Assembly (NCBI RefSeq): GCF_013433315.1
Contig: NZ_WXVV01000001.1
Coordinates: 518,077 to 582,076, forward strand
Direction: 5' to 3'
DNA: 64,000 nt
Source: Pseudomonas crudilactis
Lineage (GTDB): Bacteria; Pseudomonadota; Gammaproteobacteria; Pseudomonadales; Pseudomonadaceae
Within the stretch, counting starts at the first letter, position 1. The number at the start of each line of letters is the position of its first letter. The position numbers were made by a program, and so were the translations under genes. The notes under the pieces were generated by a model. It was not told the origin of the DNA and searched no databases. It worked only from the letters and a program-made list of their open reading frames with translations. Positions 46,498 to 54,028 of this stretch are shown here, piece after piece.

Positions 46498-47039
46498 GAA
46501 GCTTCCTTAGCGCCCAGCGCCTGATCCATGCGAACGGTGCCTGACAAAGTGCCGGCAGTGACTTCGGTCGAGGGGTTGTCCGCGCGTTGCAAACGGGCCT
46601 CGACCACTTGCAGAGAAAGTTGTGCCGGGTTGCTCAACAGCCAGTCGAGCACGGCATCGGCCGGCGCCGCGTCGAAGGTCAACTGCCAGGCGCCCTGTGC
46701 CTCCTGTAATTGGTAATGCCCCGCCAGGCCGCTAGCCTGAAGGGTTTGCTCCAGCGACTGCGCCAGGCTTTGCCCGTCCGGGCGCACGCTGACTTCGCGC
46801 AGCAGCACTTCCAGCGCTTCGGTCTGCGCGCGCAGCTTTGGCGTCTCGGTTTGCCAATAGGTAATTTTCTTCAGCGGTGGCTGGATCAGCGCAACCCACA
46901 ACAACAGGCCGATCAGCGCAACGGCCATGCCGGCAACCATGCGTTTTTCGCGCAAGGCCAACGGCTGCCAACGCGCCTGCAGCTGAGCGTTAAAGCGTTG
47001 CCACTTGACGCGGTACAGCGCGAGCGAGGCCTTATTCAT
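46494..47039 (-). CDS. hxcZ: Type II secretion protein GspM
   Basis: A 181-residue bitopic membrane protein starting MNKASLALYRVKWQRFNAQL at 47039, eight bases inside the GspL gene. One membrane helix (residues about 30-48, MVAGMAVALIGLLLWVALIQ) follows a cytoplasmic N-terminus with LALREKR. The periplasmic ferredoxin-like domain includes ETLQASGLAGHYQLQEAQG-type sequence (LEQTLQASGLAGHYQLQ). GspM pairs with GspL in the inner-membrane platform. Assignment rests on position, topology and the short family motifs. Confidence 0.85.
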   Translation of the reverse strand: MNKASLALYRVKWQRFNAQLQARWQPLALREKRMVAGMAVALIGLLLWVALIQPPLKKITYWQTETPKLRAQTEALEVLLREVSVRPDGQSLAQSLEQTLQASGLAGHYQLQEAQGAWQLTFDAAPADAVLDWLLSNPAQLSLQVVEARLQRADNPSTEVTAGTLSGTVRMDQALGAKEAS

Positions 47040-48210
47040 CTTCTTCTGCTCCGCCGCTGTCGTCGCTTTCACTTGGGCTGGCTTCAGTGGCCGGACGCAA
47101 GATCCAGCCCTCGTCGTCTGCCGTCACGCTGATGCCGGCCTGGGCCAAAGTGCTTTGCCACTCCTGATCATTGCCGCCACGACGGGCCTCACTCAGCAGA
47201 CTCAGTTGCAAAGCGCCGTCGACAAACGCCAACCGCTCGACACTGCCAGCCATCGACGGCATGCCGCTGCCCGCCTGCAACACCAGACGATTGAAAGTCT
47301 GCGCCGGATCATCCGCCGCGCCCTTCTGCCGCACGGCCAATTGCTGACGCGCTTGTTGCAATGGGTTGAGGATTACCGGCAACTCCGGAAAGGCCTGCTT
47401 TACCCGCAAGTTCATCTGGGTTTTCAACTGCTGACCCTGCCCAGCTTCGCGAGCGGCATACAGGTTCAAACCGATCACCCAAACCGCCACGGCCAACGCT
47501 GACAGAGCGATCGCCCTGCCCCAGCCGCGATGCTCGGTTTTTTGCTGCTGGACCGCGCCATGCAGCCCCCAACCCGGTAGCGGCCCAGTCCAGCGCTGCG
47601 CATCCGCCATCGGCAGTTCAGCACCCGGCGGCGGTTGCTCACCGATCCAGTGCAAAGTGATGCCCGGTTCCCACACGACACCGTCGAGGCCGTCATCAAA
47701 CAACGGCTGCACCCGCGCCGCTTGCACACTATCGCGCAGTAACAAATGCCCGTCCTGCACGCAAGCGACGGTGCCGGGCAACACCGGCAAACAGTACGGC
47801 GCCGGGTAGAGACCGCGCAGGTTCAGCCCAGCATTTTTGAGCAACTGGCCAAAACGCAACAAGAGCTGTCGAGGAGCCCAAGCGATCAGCACCTGCCCGG
47901 CATCGTCCCGCGAGCTGTGCGCAATGTGCATCTCGTTGCTGTCGCCAAGCATCAAGGCCTGCGCCGCACATTGCACCGCCGCGACAATCTTGTTCGCAGG
48001 CAACGGCGGCAATTCGAGACTCGCCAACAAGCTGTCAGCCGGGTGCAGAAAACACACCAGCGGCGGCAGTTTCGACTGCTGACTCAACTGGCTCAGACTG
48101 AGGCGTTCTTCGCGCGTGACCTGGCCCTGACGATCCAGCCAGGCGCAGTGCAATTGACTGTGCAGATCCATCTCCGCCAAGGGCGGCAACGCCACCTTCA
48201 ACTGGCTCAT
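47032..48210 (-). CDS. hxcY: Type II secretion protein GspL
   Basis: A 392-residue protein starting MSQLKVALPPLAEMDLHSQL at 48210, where ATGA overlaps the GspK stop. The cytoplasmic actin-like domain (1 to about 230) contains PPLVCFLHPADSLLASLELP and AQALMLGDSNEMHIAHSSRD. A single membrane helix near 245-262 (AIALSALAVAVWVIGLNLYA) leads into a periplasmic domain ending with an acidic tail (SESDDSGGAEEDE). GspL recruits the ATPase GspE to the membrane. The gene overlaps the following GspM gene by 8 bases. Confidence 0.88.
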   Translation of the reverse strand: MSQLKVALPPLAEMDLHSQLHCAWLDRQGQVTREERLSLSQLSQQSKLPPLVCFLHPADSLLASLELPPLPANKIVAAVQCAAQALMLGDSNEMHIAHSSRDDAGQVLIAWAPRQLLLRFGQLLKNAGLNLRGLYPAPYCLPVLPGTVACVQDGHLLLRDSVQAARVQPLFDDGLDGVVWEPGITLHWIGEQPPPGAELPMADAQRWTGPLPGWGLHGAVQQQKTEHRGWGRAIALSALAVAVWVIGLNLYAAREAGQGQQLKTQMNLRVKQAFPELPVILNPLQQARQQLAVRQKGAADDPAQTFNRLVLQAGSGMPSMAGSVERLAFVDGALQLSLLSEARRGGNDQEWQSTLAQAGISVTADDEGWILRPATEASPSESDDSGGAEEDE

Positions 48211-49166
48211 ACGCCCACCCGCGACCAAATCACCTGCGGCAAGCGGTCCTGGCTGCGATGCAGCAACGCCTCCAGACTGACCCGCCGCTGATCACGCCGC
48301 GCCTCGCCGCGCAGGCGAAACCAGTCACTGGTGATGCCGACCTTGACGCTGGTCAGCTCCAGTTGCGGCATGCGCAAACGGTTAACAAAATCTCCACGGT
48401 TGATAAACCAGCGCCCGGAATCGCGCTCGGCAATCAGCGCATTCGCGCGCTCCAGCGACAGCCCCGGCACATAAGCGGCCAGGACCGGCGCGGTGGCGGT
48501 GTTGCCGTTGAGCCAAGTCGTCGCGGGGATCACTGTCAGGTACGGCGCCAGTTTGCCGATCAGCGCCTCATTAACACCGTCGACACTGCGCAAATCATCG
48601 ATGCTGCGCAGCATCGGCAACGTCGGCTTCTGCGGTTTGTGTGAAGCGTTTGGCGACGTCACGCGGCCAGTGTCAAAACCACTTTTCGGCGCCTCGGCCA
48701 TCTGCGCATTCAGCAGCCGCGGGTACGAGGCAATCACCCGCTGACTGATGCGCTGACTCAACCCGGCACTGACCCCGATCAACTCGCACAAGCGCTGAAA
48801 CGCCGCGACCTGCGCCTCATCGACACGCTCATTGGCGACCAGATTGCGCAGGTTGAACTTGCCCTGCTCATCCTCCAGTCGCCCCTCAAAACCTTGCGCG
48901 GAAAGACGTTGCGCCCACGGCTGATCGAGCCGGGTCAACGGATCGCGCTGACGTGCGTCCCAGAGCAATTGACGGCTGATCTCCAACCCACCCTGCACCA
49001 CCCAGCGCCCCTGCACACGCTGCTGATCCGCCTCCAGCGCCCGGGTCGACACGCTCTGGCGCGTCAACATGCCCGCCGCAATCACCGCCACCACGGCCGC
49101 AATCAGCAACGCGCTGATAATCGCCATGCCCTGTTGCTTCGCCCCCTCAGGCGAGCGGCTGTTCAT
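48207..49166 (-). CDS. hxcX: Type II secretion minor pseudopilin GspK
   Basis: A 319-residue protein starting MNSRSPEGAKQQGMAIISAL at 49166. The prepilin leader ends QQG, and the hydrophobic helix MAIISALLIAAVVAVIAAGM follows directly. GspK proteins have no Glu at +5, and none is seen here. The large globular domain with its alpha-helical insert includes RSIDDLRSVDGVNEALIGKL and the helix-hairpin-helix-like GLSLERANALIAERDSGRWF. GspK caps the pseudopilus tip with GspI and GspJ. The gene starts eight bases after the GspG stop. Confidence 0.9.
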   Translation of the reverse strand: MNSRSPEGAKQQGMAIISALLIAAVVAVIAAGMLTRQSVSTRALEADQQRVQGRWVVQGGLEISRQLLWDARQRDPLTRLDQPWAQRLSAQGFEGRLEDEQGKFNLRNLVANERVDEAQVAAFQRLCELIGVSAGLSQRISQRVIASYPRLLNAQMAEAPKSGFDTGRVTSPNASHKPQKPTLPMLRSIDDLRSVDGVNEALIGKLAPYLTVIPATTWLNGNTATAPVLAAYVPGLSLERANALIAERDSGRWFINRGDFVNRLRMPQLELTSVKVGITSDWFRLRGEARRDQRRVSLEALLHRSQDRLPQVIWSRVGV

Positions 49167-49174
49167 GGCCGGCC

Positions 49175-49633
49175 TTACAACTGCCAGGAACCGATATCGG
49201 CATTCACGCCGTCGCCGTCCGGCTGACCGTCGGCACCGAGGGAAAAGATGTCGATCTCGCCATTCGCGCCAGGGTTGAGGTACTGATAAGGACGCCCCCA
49301 CGGATCGTTCGGCAAGCGCTCCAGGTACGAGCGCCAATTGCTGTTCTTCGCATCCGCCGGCCGCTCCACCAGCACCTTCAGGCCTTGGTTCATGCTCGGA
49401 TAAGTGCCGTGATCGAGGCGATACAGCTTCAACGCCTGCATCAACCCACCAATATCCTGCTTCGCCGCCGTCGCCCGCGCCTGATCAGGCCGGTCGAGCA
49501 CTTTCGGCACCACCATCGCCGCGAGAATCCCCAGAATGACCACGACCACCATGATCTCGATCAGGGTAAAACCCTGCTGCCCACGCGGCGCGCGCATCGG
49601 TTGCTGAAGCGATTTGAAAGGTGCGATATCCAT
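49175..49633 (-). CDS. hxcT: Major pseudopilin GspG
   Basis: A 152-residue pseudopilin starting MDIAPFKSLQQPMRAPRG at 49633. The prepilin peptidase site is GQQG-FTLIE, with Glu at +5, followed by the hydrophobic helix MVVVVILGILAAMVVPKVL. The globular part has the GspG signatures GLMQALKLYRLDHGTYPSMNQG, LPNDPWGRPYQYLNPG and a C-terminal calcium-binding-like loop (SLGADGQPDGDGVNAD). It is the first gene of the leftward hxc-type operon; its promoter must lie in the 147-base gap shared with the divergent GspI gene. Confidence 0.94.
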   Translation of the reverse strand: MDIAPFKSLQQPMRAPRGQQGFTLIEIMVVVVILGILAAMVVPKVLDRPDQARATAAKQDIGGLMQALKLYRLDHGTYPSMNQGLKVLVERPADAKNSNWRSYLERLPNDPWGRPYQYLNPGANGEIDIFSLGADGQPDGDGVNADIGSWQL

Positions 49634-49780
49634 CTCGACATTCCCTGGCTTGATTCGATTCGACGCGCAGTGTTGCAAGAAGATATGTCAGTGATGTTGA
49701 AAATCCTCGGGTGTTTTCGTCGTCAAGCCGTCAAGGACGCGGGTTAGCGTCGAGGGCTGGGTTTTGGTTTTGGGCGGTTT

Positions 49781-50167
49781 ATGCGTGCGCGTTCGCGGGA
49801 AGCGGGTTTCACGTTGATTGAGGTGCTGGTGGCGCTAGCGATTATTGCCGTGGCGATGTCGGCGGCTGTGCGGGTGGCGGGGTTGATGACGCAGAGCAGC
49901 GGAGTTTTGAGGGATCGGTCGGTGGCGATGATTGCGGCGCAGAGTCGGATGGCGGAGTTGCGGTTGGAAGGGAAGTTGCCGATGGGGATGAAGGCGCAGG
50001 AATGTGATCAGGGGCGGTTGTTGCTGCGGTGTGAGCAGGTGATCAGCGCAGCCGAAAATGGCCGCTTGCTCAAGATTGGTATCCAGGTATTCGACCGCAA
50101 TCAGGATGCACCGCCGTTGGCCAAGCTTGAGACGTTGTTGTCCCGAACGGAAAGCCCCTCACCCTAG
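49781..50167 (+). CDS. hxcV: Minor pseudopilin GspI
   Basis: A 128-residue pseudopilin with the prepilin peptidase site REAG-FTLIE, where the Glu is at +5, and the helix VLVALAIIAVAMSAAVRVAG. The body (AQSRMAELRLEGKLPMG, then ECDQGRLLLRCEQVISAAE) fits GspI, and full-length relatives are close to this size. It is divergent from the GspG operon. The last codons (ESPSP, stop) are read from the first copy of the 50154-50706 repeat, so the natural C-terminus may have been replaced. Genes for GspH, GspJ and GspC, expected beyond it, are absent. Confidence 0.85.
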   Translation: MRARSREAGFTLIEVLVALAIIAVAMSAAVRVAGLMTQSSGVLRDRSVAMIAAQSRMAELRLEGKLPMGMKAQECDQGRLLLRCEQVISAAENGRLLKIGIQVFDRNQDAPPLAKLETLLSRTESPSP

Positions 50168-50706
50168 CCCTCTCCCAAAGGGAGAGGGAACCGATTCGGG
50201 GATATTCGAGAGCTATACCGACTTGAACGTCTTTCATTGAATCCAAAATGGCCAAGCTCACAAAGCCAAATCGAATCCTTCCCCGAGGCCATAATCGCCA
50301 AGATCTTCCAGGTCGACGTACCCCGCAAGACACCTCGGTCGGCCCCCTCTCCCTCCGGGAGAGGGCTGGGGTGAGGGCCGCTTCTACTCGCAACCCCCAG
50401 AATCACCAAAGCCATAATCGCCAAGGTCCTTCACCAAAACCATAATCACCAAAATCTTCCAGGTCGACGTACCACGCAAGACAACTCGGTCGGCCCCCTC
50501 TCCCCCCGGGAGAGGGCTGGGGTGAGGGCCGTTTCTACTCGCAACCCCCAGAATCACCAAAGCCATAATCCCCAAGGCCCTTTCACCAAAACCATAATCA
50601 CCAAAATCTTCCAGGTCGACGTACCTCGCAAGACACCTCGGTCGGCCCCCTCTCCCTCCGGGAGAGGGCTGGGGTGAGGGCCGCTTCTAATCGCAAGCCC
50701 CCAAAC
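50154..50706. repeat. Tandem array of about 150-bp repeats with CCCTCTCCC hairpins
   Basis: A short leading copy at 50154-50190 (CCCCTCACCCTAGCCCTCTC) is followed by three tandem units of roughly 125-152 bases (about 50288-50411, 50412-50563 and 50564-50706). Each contains CCATAATCNCCAARRTC, CTTCCAGGTCGACGTACC, CGCAAGACAMCTCGGTCGG and an inverted CCCTCTCCCTCCGGGAGAGG hairpin. There is no coding character: reading frames such as PHPSPLPEGEGADRGVLRGT come from the repeat itself. Single copies occur at 17281 and 24122. Confidence 0.85.
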
Positions 50707-50758
50707 CCGGCAACAGATTCGCCACGTTCTGCGCACTGGCCTGAACCAAAGCAACCAA

Positions 50759-51217
50759 TCAATCAGCCCCATCCAAATCAACCAGCCCCACCACCGGAAC
50801 CTGCCACGAAGGCTTTTTCCCACTCTGACTATCAAACGCACGACGAGCCTCACGAAAATCATCGACGTGCTCCACAACCCAAGTCCAAATCGGCGACATA
50901 CGAACCAACAGCTCCATCCCCAACGCCGTCAGCTCATACTCGACATGGGGCGGCACTTGATCCAACTCCCGCCGTATCAGCAGACCATCGCGTTCCAGCG
51001 CACGCAGCGTCTTGGTCAACATGCGCTGAGTCACGCCCGTCATTTGCCGTTTGATCTCGGCATGACGCATCGTGCCGTACACACCCAGAGCATGCAGGAT
51101 ACCCAGTGACCAGCGGCTACCGGCGTGAGCCAGGACTTCGCGCCGCACGCCATCATCGTCTCGTCTTAGCGTCTGGCAGATCGCTTCTGCCTGGCTAAGG
51201 GTTTCCTCATCGGTCAT
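50759..51217 (-). CDS. HxlR-family transcriptional regulator
   Basis: A 152-residue regulator starting MTDEETLSQAEAICQTLRRD at 51217. The HxlR winged helix covers about 35-125: GSRWSLGILHALGVYGTMRH, then EIKRQMTGVTQRMLTKTLRA, LERDGLLIRR and the wing VPPHVEYELTALGMELL. HxlR proteins act as dimers and often sense aldehydes or quinones, but no conserved sensor cysteine is evident apart from Cys14. It is divergent from the NmrA-like reductase gene with about 96 bases between the starts, so it probably controls that gene and itself. Confidence 0.9.
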   Translation of the reverse strand: MTDEETLSQAEAICQTLRRDDDGVRREVLAHAGSRWSLGILHALGVYGTMRHAEIKRQMTGVTQRMLTKTLRALERDGLLIRRELDQVPPHVEYELTALGMELLVRMSPIWTWVVEHVDDFREARRAFDSQSGKKPSWQVPVVGLVDLDGAD

Positions 51218-51313
51218 GTGTCCCCCTGGTATCACGCGTGTGCCTTCTTCTGAGCGCTGCGCAATCGTGCCAGCATCGCCAAATCATACAGACGACGGAT
51301 CTCAGGAGACATC

Positions 51314-52255
51314 ATGACCGCAGCGACCCACCCTTCCCCACAATCCATTCTCGTACTCGGCGCCGGCGAACTCGGCCTGCCGGTGCTGCGCAATCTTGCG
51401 CGGGTAGCCGAGCGCTCGACCGGCAGCACCATCAGCGTCCTGCTGAGGGATTCGACCATCAACACGCAAGCTCCCGAGAAAAAACTGGAAATCGATGAAC
51501 TGCGCAGTCTGGGCATCCAACTGGTCGCTGCAGACCTGGTTAACGATTCCATCGATCAACTGGCCGAAGTGTTCGCAGCATTCGACACCGTCATAGGCTG
51601 CGCCGGCATGGTCGCGGGCCGGGAAACGCCGATGAAACTGGCGACCGCAGCGCTCAAGTCCGGCGTGAAGCGCTACTTCCCTTGGCAGTTTGGCGTCGAT
51701 TTCGAAGTGATTGGCCGGGGCAGCCCGCAGGATTTGTTCGATGCGCAACTCGACGTGCGCGAGCTGCTTCGTGCCCAGGATAAAACCGAATGGGTGATCA
51801 TCTCGACCGGCATGTTCACCAGTTTTCTGTTCGAGCCAGTATTTGAAGTCGTCGACTTTGAGAACCACACCGTCAACGCCTTGGGCAGCCTGGAAACCAG
51901 CGTGACGCTCACGACACCCGAGGACATCGGCAAGCTGACAGCGGAAATCGTCTTCTTCGAACCGCGCTTTCGCAATGAGATCGTCTACCTGTCTGGCGAC
52001 ACGGTGACGTATGGGCAGGTGGCGAACCTGCTCGAGCGTGTGCTGGGGCGGCCGTTCAAGCGTAACGTCTGGACGGTTCCGTACCTGATGCAGGAACTGG
52101 AAAAAGACCCCACCCACCACATCAAAAAATACCGCGCCGTATTTGCCCAAGGCAGAGGCGTGTCGTGGCCGAAAGCGGGGACTTTCAACGAGCGGCAGTC
52201 GATTCAGGTCACTACGGCTGAACAGTGGGCTCGGGACAACCTCGCAGTTGATTGA
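51314..52255 (+). CDS. NmrA / isoflavone-reductase-like NAD(P)-binding protein
   Basis: A 313-residue atypical short-chain dehydrogenase. The Rossmann motif is near residue 12-24 (ILVLGAGELGLPVLRNLAR) and the NADP-type loop follows at VLLRDSTIN. FPWQFGVDFEVIGRG around 120 replaces the usual catalytic YxxxK region, as in NmrA and isoflavone-reductase-like proteins. Members either reduce small aromatic or phenylpropanoid substrates or act as redox sensors. AGGAGACATC precedes the ATG. The divergent HxlR gene suggests induction by a reactive carbonyl or aromatic compound. Confidence 0.85.
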   Translation: MTAATHPSPQSILVLGAGELGLPVLRNLARVAERSTGSTISVLLRDSTINTQAPEKKLEIDELRSLGIQLVAADLVNDSIDQLAEVFAAFDTVIGCAGMVAGRETPMKLATAALKSGVKRYFPWQFGVDFEVIGRGSPQDLFDAQLDVRELLRAQDKTEWVIISTGMFTSFLFEPVFEVVDFENHTVNALGSLETSVTLTTPEDIGKLTAEIVFFEPRFRNEIVYLSGDTVTYGQVANLLERVLGRPFKRNVWTVPYLMQELEKDPTHHIKKYRAVFAQGRGVSWPKAGTFNERQSIQVTTAEQWARDNLAVD

Positions 52256-52358
52256 CGCAAAGAATGCATCCCACTTGCAGGTCCTGATACGCGTACATCA
52301 TCTCGACATTTATCGCGGCTGAAGAGCCAGCACGCTCCCACCTTGGAACACACTCAAA

Positions 52359-52389
52359 GGTGGGAGCGAGCCTGCTCGCGAAAGCGCCA
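52359..52389. repeat. Single REP element downstream of DUF6124 copy 1
   Basis: One GGGAGCGAGCCTGCTCGCGA element followed by AAGCGCCAGA lies about 45 bases beyond the DUF6124 stop. The same element with the same flank follows copies 2 and 3, showing that it belongs to the repeated cassette. Confidence 0.85.
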
Positions 52390-52432
52390 GAGTTCACACC
52401 TGATCAATCACCAAGTGCCCCCGACACCCGCA

Positions 52433-52792
52433 TCACTCCGGCAATTGCAAATTATCCAACGCCCGATTCACGGCCAACTTCCCGAGCATGATCAACTGCG
52501 CAATCCCCGCCAGCGCCTGTCGCTGCGATGCCGGCAACAGGCTGGAGACGTTCTGGGCGATGGTTTTGGCCGAAGCGAGTGTTGCACTGGCATCGACCAG
52601 CAGTTCTTCGGTTTTGTTGTCCGCCGTCACGGCATACATCCCACGGTTTTTCCGTGGAGGCGGCGTGGAACCGGGTGGACAGAGGTAATGGTCGAGCGCG
52701 CGGTCGGCGGCTTCGTGGAGTTTTTTGGAATCGATGGATTCGTAGGGGGAAACCGAGGCGGTTTCGGGCGGGTTGGGTGTTGGTTTGATCAT
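52433..52792 (-). CDS. DUF6124 family protein, copy 1
   Basis: A 119-residue protein starting MIKPTPNPPETASVSPYESI at 52792; GGAG lies seven bases before the ATG. A proline-rich N-terminus leads to SKKLHEAADRALDHYL, then a basic linker and a helical half (LLVDASATLASAKTIAQNV, LPASQRQALAGIAQLIMLG). There is no signal peptide and no catalytic motif; two four-helix-like segments suggest a small binding protein. Function is unknown. Three near-identical copies occur in this window, each under a C4-type RNA leader whose proximal target covers the ribosome site, so its synthesis seems to be tightly restrained. Confidence 0.85.
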   Translation of the reverse strand: MIKPTPNPPETASVSPYESIDSKKLHEAADRALDHYLCPPGSTPPPRKNRGMYAVTADNKTEELLVDASATLASAKTIAQNVSSLLPASQRQALAGIAQLIMLGKLAVNRALDNLQLPE

Positions 52793-52801
52793 GGTGAAGC
52801 T

Positions 52802-52837
52802 CCTTGATGACTGGAGCCGCCACCGTTCGCGGTCAAA
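52802..52837 (-). promoter_or_regulatory. Proximal C4 target overlapping the ribosome site of DUF6124 copy 1
   Basis: On the transcript this region carries TTTGACC and CATCAAGG, the second overlapping the AAGGAG ribosome site. Both are complementary to segments of the antisense RNA at 52862-52884 (GGTTGACC and CATCAAGG on the plus strand). Pairing would hide the ribosome site. Confidence 0.7.
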
Positions 52838-52844
52838 CAAACAG

Positions 52845-52922
52845 GGTGGCAGCTGTACGCGGGTTGACCGACCGGACATCAAGGAATCCGGCACACCCGA
52901 AGGTGTCCCACGCACAGCCACC
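52845..52922 (-). ncRNA. C4-type antisense RNA, copy 1
   Basis: A 78-nt segment bounded by GGTGGC / GCCACC arms (52917-52922 and 52845-52850) and containing a UUCG-capped hairpin ACACC-TTCG-GGTGT. Two single-stranded segments, CCTTGATG and GGTCAA on the transcript, are complementary to a proximal target (52802-52837) and a distal target (52971-52995). Size, fold and the target-antisense-target order match the C4 RNA of phages P1/P7 (about 77 nt) and resemble P4 cI. In P1, C4 pairs with its own leader, blocks translation of the next ORF and represses ant. I infer the same for DUF6124. Confidence 0.75.
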
Positions 52923-52970
52923 GCGACATGATTTCAGACAATGCCTGAACACGTGCAGAACGCTGGCGCG

Positions 52971-53150
52971 CCTTGATATTGGGCGGACGGTCAAATCCGA
53001 TCGCTGATTCGTCAGCGACCGGACCACAATAGAACCCGTCTCCAAGGCGCACAAGCCAGCGGATTCTGGCGTAGCTGTAGGCAATGGCGCAAGGATGTGT
53101 AGCCTGGGAGAGTGTTTGGAGATGTCTTTTTAAACGTTGGCGTTTATCGG
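52971..53150 (-). promoter_or_regulatory. Distal C4 target and conserved leader of DUF6124 copy 1
   Basis: 52971-52995 repeats the proximal target (CCTTGATAT and GGTCAAA on the plus strand). Upstream on the transcript is a hairpin CGCTGA-CGAA-TCAGCG, then about 110 bases nearly identical in all three copies. The block begins with the inverted repeat TAAACG-TTGG-CGTTTA at 53131-53146. The block should hold the promoter, but I cannot pick out the hexamers with confidence. Confidence 0.65.
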
Positions 53151-53335
53151 AATCCTCATTGCGTCTCGGATCCCACGACAGATCCGGCACCTTGCCCCAA
53201 CAGACGTAAGCGGCCAGCGAACACATCCCCCTGAAGCTGACGATGGAACCATCTCCTCCATTGAACCGAGGTCGCAGTGGTTATGCGGATTCTGTTCTCT
53301 ATAATCACCGACCGGCCATGTTTAGGGTGCCTGTT

Positions 53336-53818
53336 ATGCCAACCTCCGCTGATCAAAACTCCGCTGTCGTTTTATGCGCCGCTTCCAATAACGACCTGGA
53401 AGATCTGGTAGCCATCAGGATTGAAGCCATGCGCGAGAGCCTTGAACGGCTTGGACGATTTGACCCAGATCGTGCGCGCGAACGATTTATTGGTGGGTTC
53501 AACGCTAACAGCACACGCCGCATAGAAGTATCAGGTGATCTGGTCGGTTTTGTCGTAATCAAAGACCAGCAGAGCGAGTTGCTGCTTGATCATCTGTATG
53601 TGATACCCAGTGCTCAAGGAGCAGGAATCGGCTCTGAAGTGCTTACTCGGATTTTCAGAGAGGCTGATGAGATCGGGCGTCCCATCAAGGTGGGGGCTCT
53701 CAAGGAAAGCGCTTCAAATCGTTTTTACACTCGCCATGGCTTCGTGTTCGTCGAAAGCGGTGAATTCGATAATTACTATGTCCGGGCTACCGGTAATGCC
53801 GTTGATTTGGGCGACTAG
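53336..53818 (+). CDS. GNAT family N-acetyltransferase
   Basis: A 160-residue acetyltransferase starting MPTSADQNSAVVLCAASNND at 53336 (AGGG about eight bases upstream; the ATG at 53318 is possible). The GNAT fold is clear: IEVSGDLVGFVVIKDQQSEL, then LLDHLYVIPSAQGAGIGSEV with the acetyl-CoA loop Q-x-x-G-x-G, and NRFYTRHGFVFVESGEFDNY at the end. A TATAAT box at 53300-53305 may be its -10. It lies in the accessory stretch between DUF6124 copies 1 and 2, and its lower GC suggests it was acquired. The substrate is unknown. Confidence 0.88.
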   Translation: MPTSADQNSAVVLCAASNNDLEDLVAIRIEAMRESLERLGRFDPDRARERFIGGFNANSTRRIEVSGDLVGFVVIKDQQSELLLDHLYVIPSAQGAGIGSEVLTRIFREADEIGRPIKVGALKESASNRFYTRHGFVFVESGEFDNYYVRATGNAVDLGD

Positions 53819-53830
53819 GCAGATCTTGAT

Positions 53831-53857
53831 ACGGTGCAACGTCAGAGGTTGCACCGT
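53831..53857 (+). terminator. Hairpin after the acetyltransferase gene
   Basis: ACGGTGCAAC and GTTGCACCGT form a perfect 10-bp stem with a 7-base loop, 13 bases after the GNAT stop. No T-run follows, so it is a hairpin-type end or a processing site rather than a standard terminator. Confidence 0.55.
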
Positions 53858-54028
53858 TAGATGGGCATCCACCTATGCGGTAGATGGGACGGATCTATTT
53901 TTCAAAAAAAATTCGTCCCCTTTTCCCCTTTTAAATGGCCGAGGTCGCCAGATGTCACTGACAACCCCCACCCAATCAAAACCTGCTCGCAGGCAGCGAA
54001 ATGCGGCACTGATGTACCGCACTGACAA

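Noticed and set aside
50154..50706. Possible CRISPR array
   Set aside because: Repeat units are about 150 bp with inverted cores and near-identical spacers, and no cas genes are present; not CRISPR.
50554..50877. Minus-strand frames encoding PHPSPLPEGEGADRGVLRGT
   Set aside because: These are read from the tandem repeat array; the peptide recurs only because the DNA repeats.
52833..53084. Short minus-strand reading frame containing GGCAWDTFGCAGFLDVRSVN
   Set aside because: It runs through the C4-type RNA and its targets. The similar frame at 58301-58549 shifts and diverges where RNA stems are kept, so selection is on RNA. 'Ash'-type hypothetical proteins are known over-annotations of this kind of region.
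52802..53150. IS110-like bridge RNA or retron msr/msd as an explanation for the repeated complementary segments
   Set aside because: No recombinase or reverse transcriptase is nearby, and the target-antisense-target order and ~78-nt size fit C4 RNA much better.
53889..53923. GGGACGGATC .. GATTCGTCCC-like inverted repeat with A/T loop near 53889-53923
   Set aside because: The stem is only about six bases with a long AT loop; it resembles a degenerate repeat and does not fit as a terminator for either neighbour.
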